NCBI GenBank assembly: GCA_018817645.1
Contig: JAHITK010000006.1
Span: forward strand, 1-48,589
DNA length: 48,589 bases
Source of the DNA: Patescibacteria group bacterium
GTDB lineage: Bacteria; Patescibacteriota; Minisyncoccia; Minisyncoccales; PEYH01
Direction of reading: 5' to 3'
The notes under the pieces: model-generated
Database searches by the model: none
The model's input: only the letters and a program-made list of their open reading frames with translations
Told to the model about the DNA's origin: nothing
Shown here: piece after piece, positions 1 through 9,119 of the stretch
Position numbering within the stretch: position 1 is the stretch's first letter
Layout: each line of letters opens with the position of its first letter
Program-made: the position numbers and the translations under genes

Positions 1-1095
1 AAGGGCTGTTGTGCCGGTAACAGCTAATGTATCTGCTAAACCAGTAGCGCCCGTAACATCTAAAGTGCCGCCTAAAACTGTCGCTCCAGTTCCTACGGTA
101 AGGGTGCTGGTTCCATTAATAGCCACAGAGGTCTGGGTTGGAACAATAAGACCGCCAGTCAGAGTTGTTGCGCCTGTGACTGCCAAAGTGCCAGATAAAG
201 AAGTTATAGCCGGGCTGAAAGTGCCACTAACAGTTAAATCGCCAAAAGTAGCCGCGCCCGTGACATCTAATGTACCAGTAATACTAGTATCGGGTGTAAT
301 AGTTACTGATGTAGAAGTACTTGCACCAATTGCCAAATCACCAGCTGCTAAAAGGTCAATACCGCCATTAGCATAAAGAACGCCTGTTAAGGTGCTTGCT
401 CCGGTGACGGCCAAAGTGCCGCCTAAAACTGTTGCTCCGGTTCCCACAGTAAGGGTGCTGGTTCCGTTAATAGCAACTGATGTCTGAGTTGGAACAACAA
501 TGCCTCCGGTGGCTGTTAGTGCGCCTGTTATGCCTGTCGCTCCGGTAACAGCCAATGTTCCGCCTAAAACTGTTGCTCCGGTTCCCACCGTAAGGGTGCT
601 GGTTCCGTTAATAGCCACTGATGTCTGAGTTGGAACAACAATGCCTCCGGTGGCTGTTAGTGCGCCTGTTATGCCTGTCGCTCCGGTAACAGCCAATGTT
701 CCGCCCAAAACCGTTGCTCCAGTTCCCACCGTAAGGGTGCTGGTTCCATTAATAGCCACTGATGTCTGGGTTGGGACTATAAGACCACCAGTCAGGGTTG
801 TTGCGCCTGTTACAGCTAAAGTGCTGGCAGTAGAAACCGCGCCTGTGGTTCCGCTTACAGTAAAATTAGATGTGTCAACAGCGATGCCGCCATTAGCATT
901 AAGCAGACCAGTCAAAGTGCTTATGCCGGTTACGGCTAATGTAGAACTTAAGGTTGTTGCGCCTGTTACTCCAAGCGCGTCTCCGACCGAAACATCGTCT
1001 CCGACAGTCGTGGTAGCGTTTACAACTGCTCCTACCATCAACGTCGCGAGCAGGACAGTCAATCCTGTTTTAAGAATAGAATATTTTTTACTCAT
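1..1095 (-). CDS. Secreted Thr/Gly/Val-rich repeat protein, N-terminal part (truncated by window edge)
   Basis: This open frame runs from an ATG at 1095 off the left edge without a stop, so the ORF track lists only its antisense shadows. The N-terminus (MSKKYSILKTGLTVLLATLM) is a typical signal peptide or membrane anchor. The rest is low-complexity: short units such as TLAVTGATTLTG and STLTVGTGATVLGG recur, and at the DNA level a block repeats with a period of 141 bp (47 codons; unit starts near 421, 562 and 703). Repeats of this kind occur in surface or fibre proteins that form beta-solenoids and often end in an intramolecular chaperone or peptidase domain, which here would lie outside the window. 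No enzyme motif is visible. No Shine-Dalgarno is seen before the ATG. I infer a cell-surface structural protein; the function is unknown. Confidence 0.75.
   Translation of the reverse strand, partial: MSKKYSILKTGLTVLLATLMVGAVVNATTTVGDDVSVGDALGVTGATTLSSTLAVTGISTLTGLLNANGGIAVDTSNFTVSGTTGAVSTASTLAVTGATTLTGGLIVPTQTSVAINGTSTLTVGTGATVLGGTLAVTGATGITGALTATGGIVVPTQTSVAINGTSTLTVGTGATVLGGTLAVTGATGITGALTATGGIVVPTQTSVAINGTSTLTVGTGATVLGGTLAVTGASTLTGVLYANGGIDLLAAGDLAIGASTSTSVTITPDTSITGTLDVTGAATFGDLTVSGTFSPAITSLSGTLAVTGATTLTGGLIVPTQTSVAINGTSTLTVGTGATVLGGTLDVTGATGLADTLAVTGTTAL
421..843. repeat. 141-bp tandem repeats inside the surface-protein gene
   Basis: Three nearly identical consecutive units begin near 421, 562 and 703; they share gcctaaaactgttgctccgg with few changes. 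A further related unit begins near 70. The period is a multiple of three, so copy-number changes would keep the reading frame and alter protein length in 47-residue steps. Confidence 0.8.
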
Positions 1096-1186
1096 TGTAA
1101 TTCTAAATTAATTGTTAATTATTTTTTGTGCTCGTCTTATTAACCGTGCACCAGTGAATAAGGCGAACGAATTTAAGACGACCTTT

Positions 1187-1254
1187 TCCCCCACCAATCC
1201 TATGCCTGACTTCGTTAGAATTTGCGCGAAGCGCAGCATAGGATTGGTGGGGGA
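1187..1254. terminator. Long inverted repeat, possible terminator or repeat element
   Basis: The 19-base arm tcccccaccaatcctatgc (about 1187-1205) is perfectly complementary to gcataggattggtggggga (about 1236-1254). The roughly 30-base loop holds a second small pair (cttcg/cgaag). The structure sits between the coiled-coil gene and the repeat protein. Neither flank has a clean T-run, so it could be a mobile palindrome rather than a terminator. The + strand ORF over it (1112-1360) looks spurious. Confidence 0.5.
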
Positions 1255-1325
1255 TTTCATCCCCTACGAAATAAGGAGAAATCCCGACCTTTATTATTTT
1301 TTTATCTCTTCTTTATCACTCTATA

Positions 1326-1577
1326 TTACTTTATTCCTAATTTTTCTTCTACTGCCTTGACTCGCTTTTCTAAATCTTGAACTTCAAATCTGTATGCCAC
1401 TTGGCTTACTTTCTTGGCAATCTCTTCATGGTCACCGCGTAAATCAAATAAGGACTGGAGCATCTTTTTATTATCTTGACGCATTTCTTGATGCTCTTTG
1501 GTGTTTTCATCAAAACCCCTTTTTATCATTCCAGCCAAATCTTCCAAAGTAACATTTTGTTGAACATTGTCAGCCAT
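1326..1577 (-). CDS. Small coiled-coil protein of unknown function
   Basis: This 83-residue soluble protein has no signal peptide or membrane segment. Most of it is charged helix with heptad-like spacing (for example FEVQDLEKRVKAVEEKLGIK at the C-terminus), so a coiled-coil dimer or trimer is likely. Short proteins with an N-terminal LEDLAxMIKRGFDE-type segment are, to my knowledge, common in Parcubacteria and remain uncharacterised. It starts with ATG without a visible Shine-Dalgarno, like most genes here. It stands alone between two non-coding stretches that contain hairpins. No catalytic residues are apparent. Confidence 0.7.
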   Translation of the reverse strand: MADNVQQNVTLEDLAGMIKRGFDENTKEHQEMRQDNKKMLQSLFDLRGDHEEIAKKVSQVAYRFEVQDLEKRVKAVEEKLGIK

Positions 1578-1643
1578 TTTGTTTATTGTATTTTATTATA
1601 CCATTATACTACCAAAACAAAAGAATAAAACTATAAGTCAAGA

Positions 1644-1674
1644 TGTGGAAAACTTTTCGCCCGCAGGGCGGGCT
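1644..1674. repeat. Variant of the TGTGGAAAAC-hairpin element (single palindrome)
   Basis: TGTGGAAAACTTTT is followed at once by the palindrome gcccgcagggcgggc. The left sequence matches the one that precedes the seven paired REP elements elsewhere in the window, but the GC-rich stem here has a different sequence and there is no second palindrome. Confidence 0.5.
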
Positions 1675-1726
1675 CAAATTAAAAACGAAAAATGAAAAAA
1701 TCAAAATGACAGATTAAAATCAAAAA

Positions 1727-2119
1727 TTATTTCTTCCCTTTCAATGTCAATATGCTTGAGGCAAGGATATTCGCTATTTCCGTCAATATGTCTAATAATT
1801 TCTCCGCATCTCGCGGATTCGCTTTTTTCGAATCTTTTAATAACGCCAGCCAAAACTTAGTTTCATTTGCTGATTTAAGAGAATGGTGAAAGAAATTAAT
1901 AAAATCCTTTTTGGAACTTGCTGCCTGTGCCTCAATATAGTTCGCCCCAATACTGGTTCCGCTTCTCAATATTTGTTTCGCAAATATCTGTGAACTGGTA
2001 TCTTTCGGCAATTTGTCTATAAACCTTATCAATTCAAGGATAAAACAATATACTTTCTTCTTAAAATCATTTTTAAACTTTTCTTTGTCATTTTTCATTT
2101 TTAGTTTTACATTTTTCAT
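1727..2119 (-). CDS. Four helix bundle protein (S23 / 23S rRNA intervening-sequence protein family)
   Basis: This 130-residue protein carries the hallmarks of the S23/four-helix-bundle family: an amphipathic first helix, LPKDTSSQIFAKQILRSGTSIGANYIEAQAASSKKDFINFF in the centre (the R-S-x-x-S-I-x-x-N-x-x-E-A signature) and a final helix ending the domain. Family members were first found encoded in 23S rRNA intervening sequences, but many CPR genomes carry free-standing copies of unknown role, probably oligomers that bind nucleic acid. The start ATG overlaps the stop of the upstream O-antigen-ligase-like gene by four bases (ATGA), which suggests translational coupling. The first eight codons lie in a simple A-rich repeat (aaaaatgaaaaatgac-like) that also occurs upstream of that gene, so a start at the second Met (residue 8) is possible. 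Confidence 0.85.
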   Translation of the reverse strand: MKNVKLKMKNDKEKFKNDFKKKVYCFILELIRFIDKLPKDTSSQIFAKQILRSGTSIGANYIEAQAASSKKDFINFFHHSLKSANETKFWLALLKDSKKANPRDAEKLLDILTEIANILASSILTLKGKK

Positions 2120-4332
2120 TGTTTGAGCGCTTCTATCCTTGCCTTGACGTCCGCATAATTCGAAACATACTGCAAAATCAGCGAATACGCCTGTAAAGCA
2201 AGATTCTTGTCGTTCTTAAACTCATAAAGCTGCCCTAATGAATACAAGGCCGGAACATAATTCCCCTTGAGTTCAATTGCTTTCAGTAAAGATTCTTCTG
2301 TTTGCGCAATCAATTGCTCTTGCAATGTTTTTAATTTACTAATCTGCTCCAGGTCTCTCTCGTCGGCTTGCTCTAATTCATCTATCTGCGCTAAATTTGC
2401 CTTTGCCGACTTTAAGTATATGTTCCCTAAAACAAGCGGCAATTGCGGGTCCCGGGGAGCAAACTCATACGCTTTTTGAAAACTCGCCAGCGCTAATTGC
2501 TCAGCATTTTGTACCCCAAAACCATCAAGCGTCTGGTAAAAACTGCCCTGTTGGAACCAATTTTCGCTGTTTTTCGGATTAAGGCGCGTCACCTCCATTA
2601 CTATGCTCTCTCCGTTTGAAATATATTGCTGGAAAAGTTTTTGCTTATCCTCTTGGCTCAATTCTTGATTGCCGACTAATTCATTAAGCTGAAGCGCAAA
2701 TGCCTGGGACAGATTTCTCAAATAATCGTCTTTATTTTGGTCCAAATTGGAAGCAGAAACAATCGCTTTAATTCCGTTTTCCAAATCAGGATTTTCTGAA
2801 TTGATAAGATTGACGCCATTGGCAAAAATTACTGCTCCCGCATATCTCTGGCTGACTTTATAGGCCCCGATGCCCGCGCCAGCCATCACCACAACTGCCA
2901 ACATCATAATAGCAAAGGCCTTTTGGGGCGATTGATAGAACAAAATCTCCTTTATATTCCCCTTCCTTTCAAGACCGACGAACAGGCCGAGCATTAAAAA
3001 CGCTAAAAATAATAATGTGATGTTGGCTGGGTAGAAAAACCAGGTAAAAAACAGATACAAACAGGCGATAAAAATGCTTGACGATAATTTTGCCTCCATA
3101 GAGTCGTCATTTTTCGCCCTAAACAACGGCCTAATCCCCTGCCATAAAGCCACGCCTATCAACAACAGGACTGACAAAATACCCAGAATGCCGACTGTGG
3201 ATAACAAAGTGGTTAAGATAGAAAAACCCTGATTAAACCGCGTTTGCCAGAAAGCCCCGAGATTTATTGCCAAGGGCTTAAAAAGGTCAAACTGCTCGGG
3301 AAAAGTGGCTGGTCCGGAACCAATAATCAGGTTTTTTACAGAACTTTTCATTGTATCAGCCCCTATCTGAATAGTGGATTTGAAAGTGAGCCCGATTTCC
3401 GGAGAATAACTATATAACTTATCAGTAGGAATGCGCACAAAAACAAATATCAGGGAAACAGCCAGAATCAAAAGAGGTAGGATAAATTGCCTGATTTCCT
3501 TTTGGGTCAAAATCGGGCCCATATTTTTGCTCATCTGGGCAAGGACAAAAATAATGCCCAAGATAATACCAAGCCATACCAGCCAGTAATTGATTAAGAT
3601 AATGGATGCGAAAAATAGGATTCCGGTAATAGCGGACAGTCCAAAGATAATTTTTGATTGCCTGACCGCCTTGTCCTTGACCGCAATAACTTTACTCCCA
3701 AACAAAGACATTAACAACACGAAGGCGCAGCCGATAAATACGCCCAATGCTTCAGTGCTTCCAATAGTGTTGAAAATAAAATTCTTAGTAAGGAATAACG
3801 GGAAGATTGCTTTTCTGAGCGCTGCTTGAAACAGGAAAATAATACTCAAAACAAATGCGCTTACCAAAAACCCGAAAACGAATTTATGAGCGCCGAGTTC
3901 TGATTTTTTTGTCTCTTTTGAGCCCCTTTTTTCAATGGCTTCCTTTTTGCTAAATAAATTCGCTGACAGGAAATAAACTAAACCGCAAAGCAGTATGTTT
4001 AAAAATGTATCGGGCGTGTCGGCCACTGCGAAACTCTGACTCCGGGAAACGGAAAAAATGGTGGATATCCCTATCACAATCAGAAACAGAATCATTGCTT
4101 TGCTGATTTTCCCAAAATCCAAAGTAAATTTTCCCAAACTGATGACTTTCACGGCCCAAAGAATCAGCAATAGAAAAACAGCGATTGATAAGAACAATTG
4201 CTTATTCAGGAAAAGCGGCGAAGCGGTGAAGGGAAGAGCGAAAAGGGGCAGAAGAAAAACCAGCATCAGCGCAAGGGAATTGATTTTGAAATCTAATAGA
4301 TTTTGAAAACTAAAAAAATTCTTTTTAGGCAT
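2116..4332 (-). CDS. O-antigen ligase-like polytopic membrane protein with C-terminal TPR repeats
   Basis: This 738-residue protein has about a dozen hydrophobic segments in residues 15-490, with the long extracytoplasmic loop typical of the O-antigen ligase/polymerase (Wzy_C, WaaL) superfamily. This is followed by a soluble region of tetratricopeptide repeats (about 560-738), including AEQLALASFQKAYEFAPRDP and YVPALYSLGQLYEFKNDKNL. In characterised relatives the membrane part transfers lipid-linked glycan to an acceptor, while the TPR part binds partners. In CPR bacteria such fusions are candidates for protein O-glycosylation or capsule assembly. That is inference here, as specificity cannot be read from sequence. 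It is the first gene of a two-gene unit with the four-helix-bundle protein. Confidence 0.8.
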   Translation of the reverse strand: MPKKNFFSFQNLLDFKINSLALMLVFLLPLFALPFTASPLFLNKQLFLSIAVFLLLILWAVKVISLGKFTLDFGKISKAMILFLIVIGISTIFSVSRSQSFAVADTPDTFLNILLCGLVYFLSANLFSKKEAIEKRGSKETKKSELGAHKFVFGFLVSAFVLSIIFLFQAALRKAIFPLFLTKNFIFNTIGSTEALGVFIGCAFVLLMSLFGSKVIAVKDKAVRQSKIIFGLSAITGILFFASIILINYWLVWLGIILGIIFVLAQMSKNMGPILTQKEIRQFILPLLILAVSLIFVFVRIPTDKLYSYSPEIGLTFKSTIQIGADTMKSSVKNLIIGSGPATFPEQFDLFKPLAINLGAFWQTRFNQGFSILTTLLSTVGILGILSVLLLIGVALWQGIRPLFRAKNDDSMEAKLSSSIFIACLYLFFTWFFYPANITLLFLAFLMLGLFVGLERKGNIKEILFYQSPQKAFAIMMLAVVVMAGAGIGAYKVSQRYAGAVIFANGVNLINSENPDLENGIKAIVSASNLDQNKDDYLRNLSQAFALQLNELVGNQELSQEDKQKLFQQYISNGESIVMEVTRLNPKNSENWFQQGSFYQTLDGFGVQNAEQLALASFQKAYEFAPRDPQLPLVLGNIYLKSAKANLAQIDELEQADERDLEQISKLKTLQEQLIAQTEESLLKAIELKGNYVPALYSLGQLYEFKNDKNLALQAYSLILQYVSNYADVKARIEALKQ

Positions 4333-4387
4333 AGTTTTAATTACTAATAATCGTTATTTGGTATTCGGATATTGTAGCACGGAAAAA

Positions 4388-4510
4388 ATAAAAATGAAAA
4401 GTGAAAAAATAAAAATGACAATTTAAAATCTAAAATGTCAAAAAAATAATTTAAAATTTTTAATTTTTATCTGTTATTTTTCATTTTTAGTTTTTAATTT
4501 TTCATTTCTC
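4388..4510. repeat. A/T-rich simple repeat (AAAAATGA-type)
   Basis: The stretch alternates aaaaatga-like and ttttcattttt-like words and resembles the A-rich sequence near 1680-1730 and 2060-2110. The three patches bracket the O-antigen-ligase/four-helix-bundle pair. I see no gene in it. Confidence 0.5.
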
Positions 4511-4519
4511 TTAGAAACC

Positions 4520-4543
4520 AAAAACCCGCGGAAGCGGGTTTTT
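4520..4543 (-). terminator. Rho-independent terminator of the S-layer-like gene
   Basis: The stem aaaaacccgc/gcgggttttt with a four-base loop lies 31 bases beyond the stop codon of the 1442-aa gene. Because the stem begins in A and ends in T, it can terminate in both directions. Confidence 0.85.
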
Positions 4544-4573
4544 GGGAACTTAACTAATCCTACAAGGAAAAGA

Positions 4574-7500
4574 TTAGTAAGTCAGGGAATACTTTCCATA
4601 CACTGGGAATTCGCTGTCAGAAATGCTCGCTGGGAGGGAAGCCGTTGGCGCGGTTCCCGGTCCTGAACTGGAATAGAACCAGTCAAGTCCAGAAGCCATT
4701 TGGCCTTTGGTTCCATTAACTTTTACTCTCAAACTCATACCAACCTCTGTGGATGTCCAGGTGCCGGTAGTATCAAGTTTGATTGTAAAGGTCTTGGTCT
4801 GTCCAGAAGCGATTTCTTCAGGAGTAGTCAAATCAAGAGTATATGTCGCCGCAGCAGTGGCTTCAAGGTCAGTACCACTCTGGATTCTTTCTCCCCCTTC
4901 CCATACTTCCCATGCATCAGCAGTAGTTGGTAGTTGTCCAGTCCCGGAACCCTCAAGGGTCACGGCTAAACTTTCAACCGACAATGCTCCGCCAACTGCT
5001 GTAATATCATACATGGCAATGGTCTGCATTGCGCCAGCGATACTAGCGTCGTAAGTAGTAGCAGACGCGGTTATAATCGGCTCAACATCATGCATTGTCA
5101 TATTGTTGGACGCGATAACTCCCGGGCTGACTCTTACAATCCTGTCGTTCGCAGCAGCAGTGGCAACACTGGTTACCAAGTTTGCCATTGTTTCGCCTGC
5201 GTCAATACCAGTTTTAACTACGGCCCATCCGCTGTTTGAGGCAGCTGAAGCGTCATAGTGGTAGACAACATCACCAACCCCATATTGATAGGTGGATGCA
5301 GTGCTGTATGCCTCCTGGCTGACATCAGAATCAAAAGCGAAATAACTATCGCTCGTATCTACTGTTGTGCTGGTGCCATTAACTACAAATGTATCAAGGG
5401 TGCTGAAGGTGCCGCCACTGGCATTATCTGTCATAGTGGTGACTATTCCTGTGTAGGTCATTCCAGCAGAAGCCTCGTAGAAACCAACCAAGTCGCCAAC
5501 CACTGGCAACGCGCCCGTGAGGGCAACATTGCTTCCGGTCAGTTCAACATTGATATCGCCGGTAGTTAATGTTACTGCTTTTGAACCTGTTACATCAGCA
5601 ACAGTAATGCTGGTGTCGGCAGTAACCGCTGTTACTAATCCAGCATAGACATCATTGGCTGAAGCATCATGCAGAACAACATAATCATTGACGGCAATTC
5701 CGGTTGTTGAAGTTGCGGTAGCGGTTGCGATATTGGCTGCCTGCGCTATCGCTCCGAACTTGGAAACTTCTTCAGTTGCGGCAAAGGTTTCAGCAGCTGA
5801 ACCACCGATATCTATACCAGTCGAAACCAAGTCAACTGCTTCGTTGTTGGCGGCAACCACAGGCCTTAACTCATAGTTGTCAATACTGACAACTAAATCG
5901 CCTGCCATATAGTGTCCGACACTGGAAGCTGAACCCGGTTCGGTTGTTATTGCTCCGCAATAACCGGTATCGTGGCTCGCCATAATGGCAGAGTTTGACC
6001 AATCGCCCAAGGCCTCAACAGAAGCATATTTGGCTCTGGCTTTATCACCTGAACCCATTGTCAGGGCATCAGAAGTATCAATCCATAAACTGTAACTTTC
6101 TGAACCATAATAAGGAATGGTTTCAGACAGCCCAGAGAAGGTGATTACTCCTGAAACAGCTGATTTGCCGGAGCCGAGAGTAGCGCTTCCGTGCTTTAAG
6201 GTGTAATTGGTGAAGTCCCTGTCTTGGCTACCTCCGGTCTCAACAGTGAATCTAAAGGTATCAATGGTAATCGGCTCATATAATGTACCGAAAGTCATAT
6301 CTAATACCTTTACTCCTGTTTCATTAGCGTGCAAAACAGCAGCATTCGGATTTGAACCATTCTTAAGGGTCAAAATTCCGGATGTCTGAATAGTCATTGT
6401 CTGTCCGCCTGCAGCTGCGCTGTTTGTCACTGCCTCTCCAGAGGTTGAGCCCGTGCCGGAAATGTCATCAGCGTCAAAGTCAGCGATATATGTGCCGCTG
6501 GCTGTGCTCTGGTCAAAATTGGCGCAAACAATAACCACTTGAGAACTGGAAGCAGGGATAGTAAAGACCCCGCCTGTTGAGAAACTGTCGTTGGCGCCGG
6601 CCACTGAAGAGTCAACTGAACCGATTAAGGTTGAGCTGGTCTCACTGCAGGTTCCGGCTCCTTTCTGCATCCAGAGTTCGTTAACAGCAGAAATAAGACT
6701 AGCGCTGCTTACAACATCAATATTGAAGGTGGAAATATACACGCCTTCGCTTGACCCGGTCTGAAGAACAAATTGTCCGATTTGCTTTGCCGCCCCGGCA
6801 ATTATGCTCTTATTACCCCAACTGGCATCCTTAACAACTGTTAAGGTTCCGGCTGCGCCGGTCAAAGTATTGGCGTTCAACGCTGATGTCTGATATTCCA
6901 CGAAGTCACCAGTTGTCAATCGTTTTACATAAACATCCTCAATGGCAAATCTAAAGGAATCAGCGCTGGACAAATCACTCCTTAAATTACCAACAATACT
7001 TATGGTCTCTGTTGTTCCAGAAGGAATAGTGAAATAACTGGACAGAGTATAATTAGTTCCGGTGGTAGAAGGAGCGTCGCTGGCAACGGTCAAGGCATAA
7101 TGGCTTGCGCCATCAGAGGTCTTTACATTGACAGTTCCGGTAAAGATATCATCTGACTCGTTGTCGGTAGTGCCGCTGTCTCCATTGTCAGGAGCAACTC
7201 TGGTCACTAAATAGAATTTAAGTCGTCTCACTTCAATATCTTCGCCTTTTGCCTTCAGGTCAAACTTAGCAAATACCACTTCGTTTCCGCCTGCTGGCAC
7301 TGTTCCGGTTGGAGAAGTATTTGACAGGACTACTGTCAAAGAACCTGCGGTAGCGGTTATATGGTTATAACCACTAACATTGACGGCAATATCTCCGATT
7401 GGGAAAGATGTGTCAACAGTGTTTCCAGTGGCGGTTGCCAAAATTCTGGTTCCAGTATCCTTGCCAAGAACAACGACATCATAGTCGTTCAAAATAACGG

Positions 7501-8902
7501 CCTGGGTGGTTCTGGAGGCCCCGTCAACCAAATCAACATACAATGAAAGCGTCTTGGAAGAGCCGTTAGGAACTAAATATCCCGGGCTGCTGGTCAAATC
7601 AAAGGTGACATACTTGTCATCGCTTTGCGCCACAGTTGCCAGGGTATTGCCATTAGCATCTTTCAATATCCAATTGGCAATGTCCCCGTCAGCCGCGCTG
7701 CCGTTGTTATAAACGGTCAACTCTTCAAGATAGACATCTTCATTAGAAGTTGTCTCGGTGAACTTGAACCTTGTCAGAAGTTGGTCTGTATTGCCAATGT
7801 CAACTGATGCAGTGGTTGTTCTTAAACTCACTACGTCAACATCAACAGCGCCCAATACGCTCGCTCCGGTAGCCAAAGAGAAAGTATTGCCAACCAAGGA
7901 CAACCCGCTCGGGTCGCCAGAAATGGCTGTAACTTTTACTCCAAAAGTTCCGGAAGTGGCAGTAGAACCAAGGTGGGTCAAAATAGAAATCTTCTGCGTA
8001 GTTCCTTTGGCAATAGTAATCGGCTTGCTGGTGAAAGTAATAGCAGCCAATTTGCTGGAGAAGGTATAGACATTGCCATGTCTTACACCATCCTTGTCTT
8101 GAACCAAAACACCGCTTATCATGCTGTCTACGGAAATACCAAATCTTTCAACAGTGATAGAAGTGATATCCCAATCAGTACTACCTGCTGTTGCATCAAA
8201 CACCAACATCGTGTTGTATGCTGAATTTGACATCAAGGTAGCCGCCGCGGGATTAGTGCTGGCCAAAGCCACTGAATGGTCGCCAGCTACCACCGGAGGC
8301 GTTACACCCTCGGCTAAAGTGTTGCAAACATCGCTATACCAATAAAATCCGGCTGCTACGCAGTCAGCTTCAGTGGTATAATCGCTGGCAACTGGGGTAA
8401 CTGGAGGGGTCACTACGCTTGCAGATAACAAGCTGTTCAGTTTGGCTCTGGTTGTCTGGCCCACATAACCAGTGCCTTTTGTTAAGCCCCAAGAAGCAAG
8501 AATTGCTGAAGCAAACTTCTCCTGGAAAGCAATAACAGAGGCCTTGGTGATGGAGCCGAAATAACCAGTAGCTCCAACAGTGGTTGGATAGGTCGGCGCT
8601 CCAATCTCTGCTTTCAATATAATCTGTAAGTACTTTACCTCATCATTTGTCATGCCGTATTTCAGGGCATTCTGGAAGGTAAAGCCATCGGGAATTCCTG
8701 TGTAAGCTGCAGGGGTAGCGGTTGTGCCGCCTTCAAGGGTGGCCAATTGAGCCTGGTATTGAAGAAGCAGAGCTTGTAAATCCGCAATTTGGGCTTCAAG
8801 CTCAGCCATAGTCAAACCATAGACCGGCGCGATTGAACCGCCGAGCATCATCACAGCACAAGTCACTGTAGATACTCCTGCAACGATTCTTTTAATACTC
8901 AT
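4574..8902 (-). CDS. S-layer-like secreted protein with peptidoglycan-binding domain
   Basis: This 1442-residue secreted protein starts with a signal peptide (about 1-30), then a short coiled coil (MAELEAQIADLQALLLQYQAQ, about 32-58). Next comes a peptidoglycan-binding_1 domain (about 75-160; NDEVKYLQIILKAE and GYFGSITKASVIAFQEKF), which would hold it to the wall. The remaining 1250 residues are Ser/Thr/Gly/Ala-rich with many beta-sandwich-like segments of the type seen in surface-layer or adhesin proteins. Cysteines are rare. Such architecture is recurrent in Parcubacteria as the presumptive S-layer subunit, and its solitary, terminator-bounded position fits a highly expressed structural gene. 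No enzymatic motif was seen. Calling it the main S-layer protein is inference. Confidence 0.75.
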   Translation of the reverse strand: MSIKRIVAGVSTVTCAVMMLGGSIAPVYGLTMAELEAQIADLQALLLQYQAQLATLEGGTTATPAAYTGIPDGFTFQNALKYGMTNDEVKYLQIILKAEIGAPTYPTTVGATGYFGSITKASVIAFQEKFASAILASWGLTKGTGYVGQTTRAKLNSLLSASVVTPPVTPVASDYTTEADCVAAGFYWYSDVCNTLAEGVTPPVVAGDHSVALASTNPAAATLMSNSAYNTMLVFDATAGSTDWDITSITVERFGISVDSMISGVLVQDKDGVRHGNVYTFSSKLAAITFTSKPITIAKGTTQKISILTHLGSTATSGTFGVKVTAISGDPSGLSLVGNTFSLATGASVLGAVDVDVVSLRTTTASVDIGNTDQLLTRFKFTETTSNEDVYLEELTVYNNGSAADGDIANWILKDANGNTLATVAQSDDKYVTFDLTSSPGYLVPNGSSKTLSLYVDLVDGASRTTQAVILNDYDVVVLGKDTGTRILATATGNTVDTSFPIGDIAVNVSGYNHITATAGSLTVVLSNTSPTGTVPAGGNEVVFAKFDLKAKGEDIEVRRLKFYLVTRVAPDNGDSGTTDNESDDIFTGTVNVKTSDGASHYALTVASDAPSTTGTNYTLSSYFTIPSGTTETISIVGNLRSDLSSADSFRFAIEDVYVKRLTTGDFVEYQTSALNANTLTGAAGTLTVVKDASWGNKSIIAGAAKQIGQFVLQTGSSEGVYISTFNIDVVSSASLISAVNELWMQKGAGTCSETSSTLIGSVDSSVAGANDSFSTGGVFTIPASSSQVVIVCANFDQSTASGTYIADFDADDISGTGSTSGEAVTNSAAAGGQTMTIQTSGILTLKNGSNPNAAVLHANETGVKVLDMTFGTLYEPITIDTFRFTVETGGSQDRDFTNYTLKHGSATLGSGKSAVSGVITFSGLSETIPYYGSESYSLWIDTSDALTMGSGDKARAKYASVEALGDWSNSAIMASHDTGYCGAITTEPGSASSVGHYMAGDLVVSIDNYELRPVVAANNEAVDLVSTGIDIGGSAAETFAATEEVSKFGAIAQAANIATATATSTTGIAVNDYVVLHDASANDVYAGLVTAVTADTSITVADVTGSKAVTLTTGDINVELTGSNVALTGALPVVGDLVGFYEASAGMTYTGIVTTMTDNASGGTFSTLDTFVVNGTSTTVDTSDSYFAFDSDVSQEAYSTASTYQYGVGDVVYHYDASAASNSGWAVVKTGIDAGETMANLVTSVATAAANDRIVRVSPGVIASNNMTMHDVEPIITASATTYDASIAGAMQTIAMYDITAVGGALSVESLAVTLEGSGTGQLPTTADAWEVWEGGERIQSGTDLEATAAATYTLDLTTPEEIASGQTKTFTIKLDTTGTWTSTEVGMSLRVKVNGTKGQMASGLDWFYSSSGPGTAPTASLPASISDSEFPVYGKYSLTY

Positions 8903-9119
8903 TTTAGATTATCTTTCCTTTTATTTCTCGTAATAGCCGTTTTAGGTTATCAACGATCGTAAAAGGATTCATTTATACATTTAATTTTTTTGTTTCGACC
9001 TTTACCCTTCCGCCATCCTTTGCTAAAGCTACGGAATGGCATCGGGCTGACTTCTCTTGGACCGCTTCTACAAGACAAACGCCGCTGGTGATCCAAACAA
9101 CGGCTCGTCAGATTTCAAA

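Noticed and set aside
1112-1360. 82-aa ORF on the + strand
   Set aside because: It runs across a long inverted repeat and into the antisense of the coiled-coil gene, without a ribosome binding site or recognisable composition.
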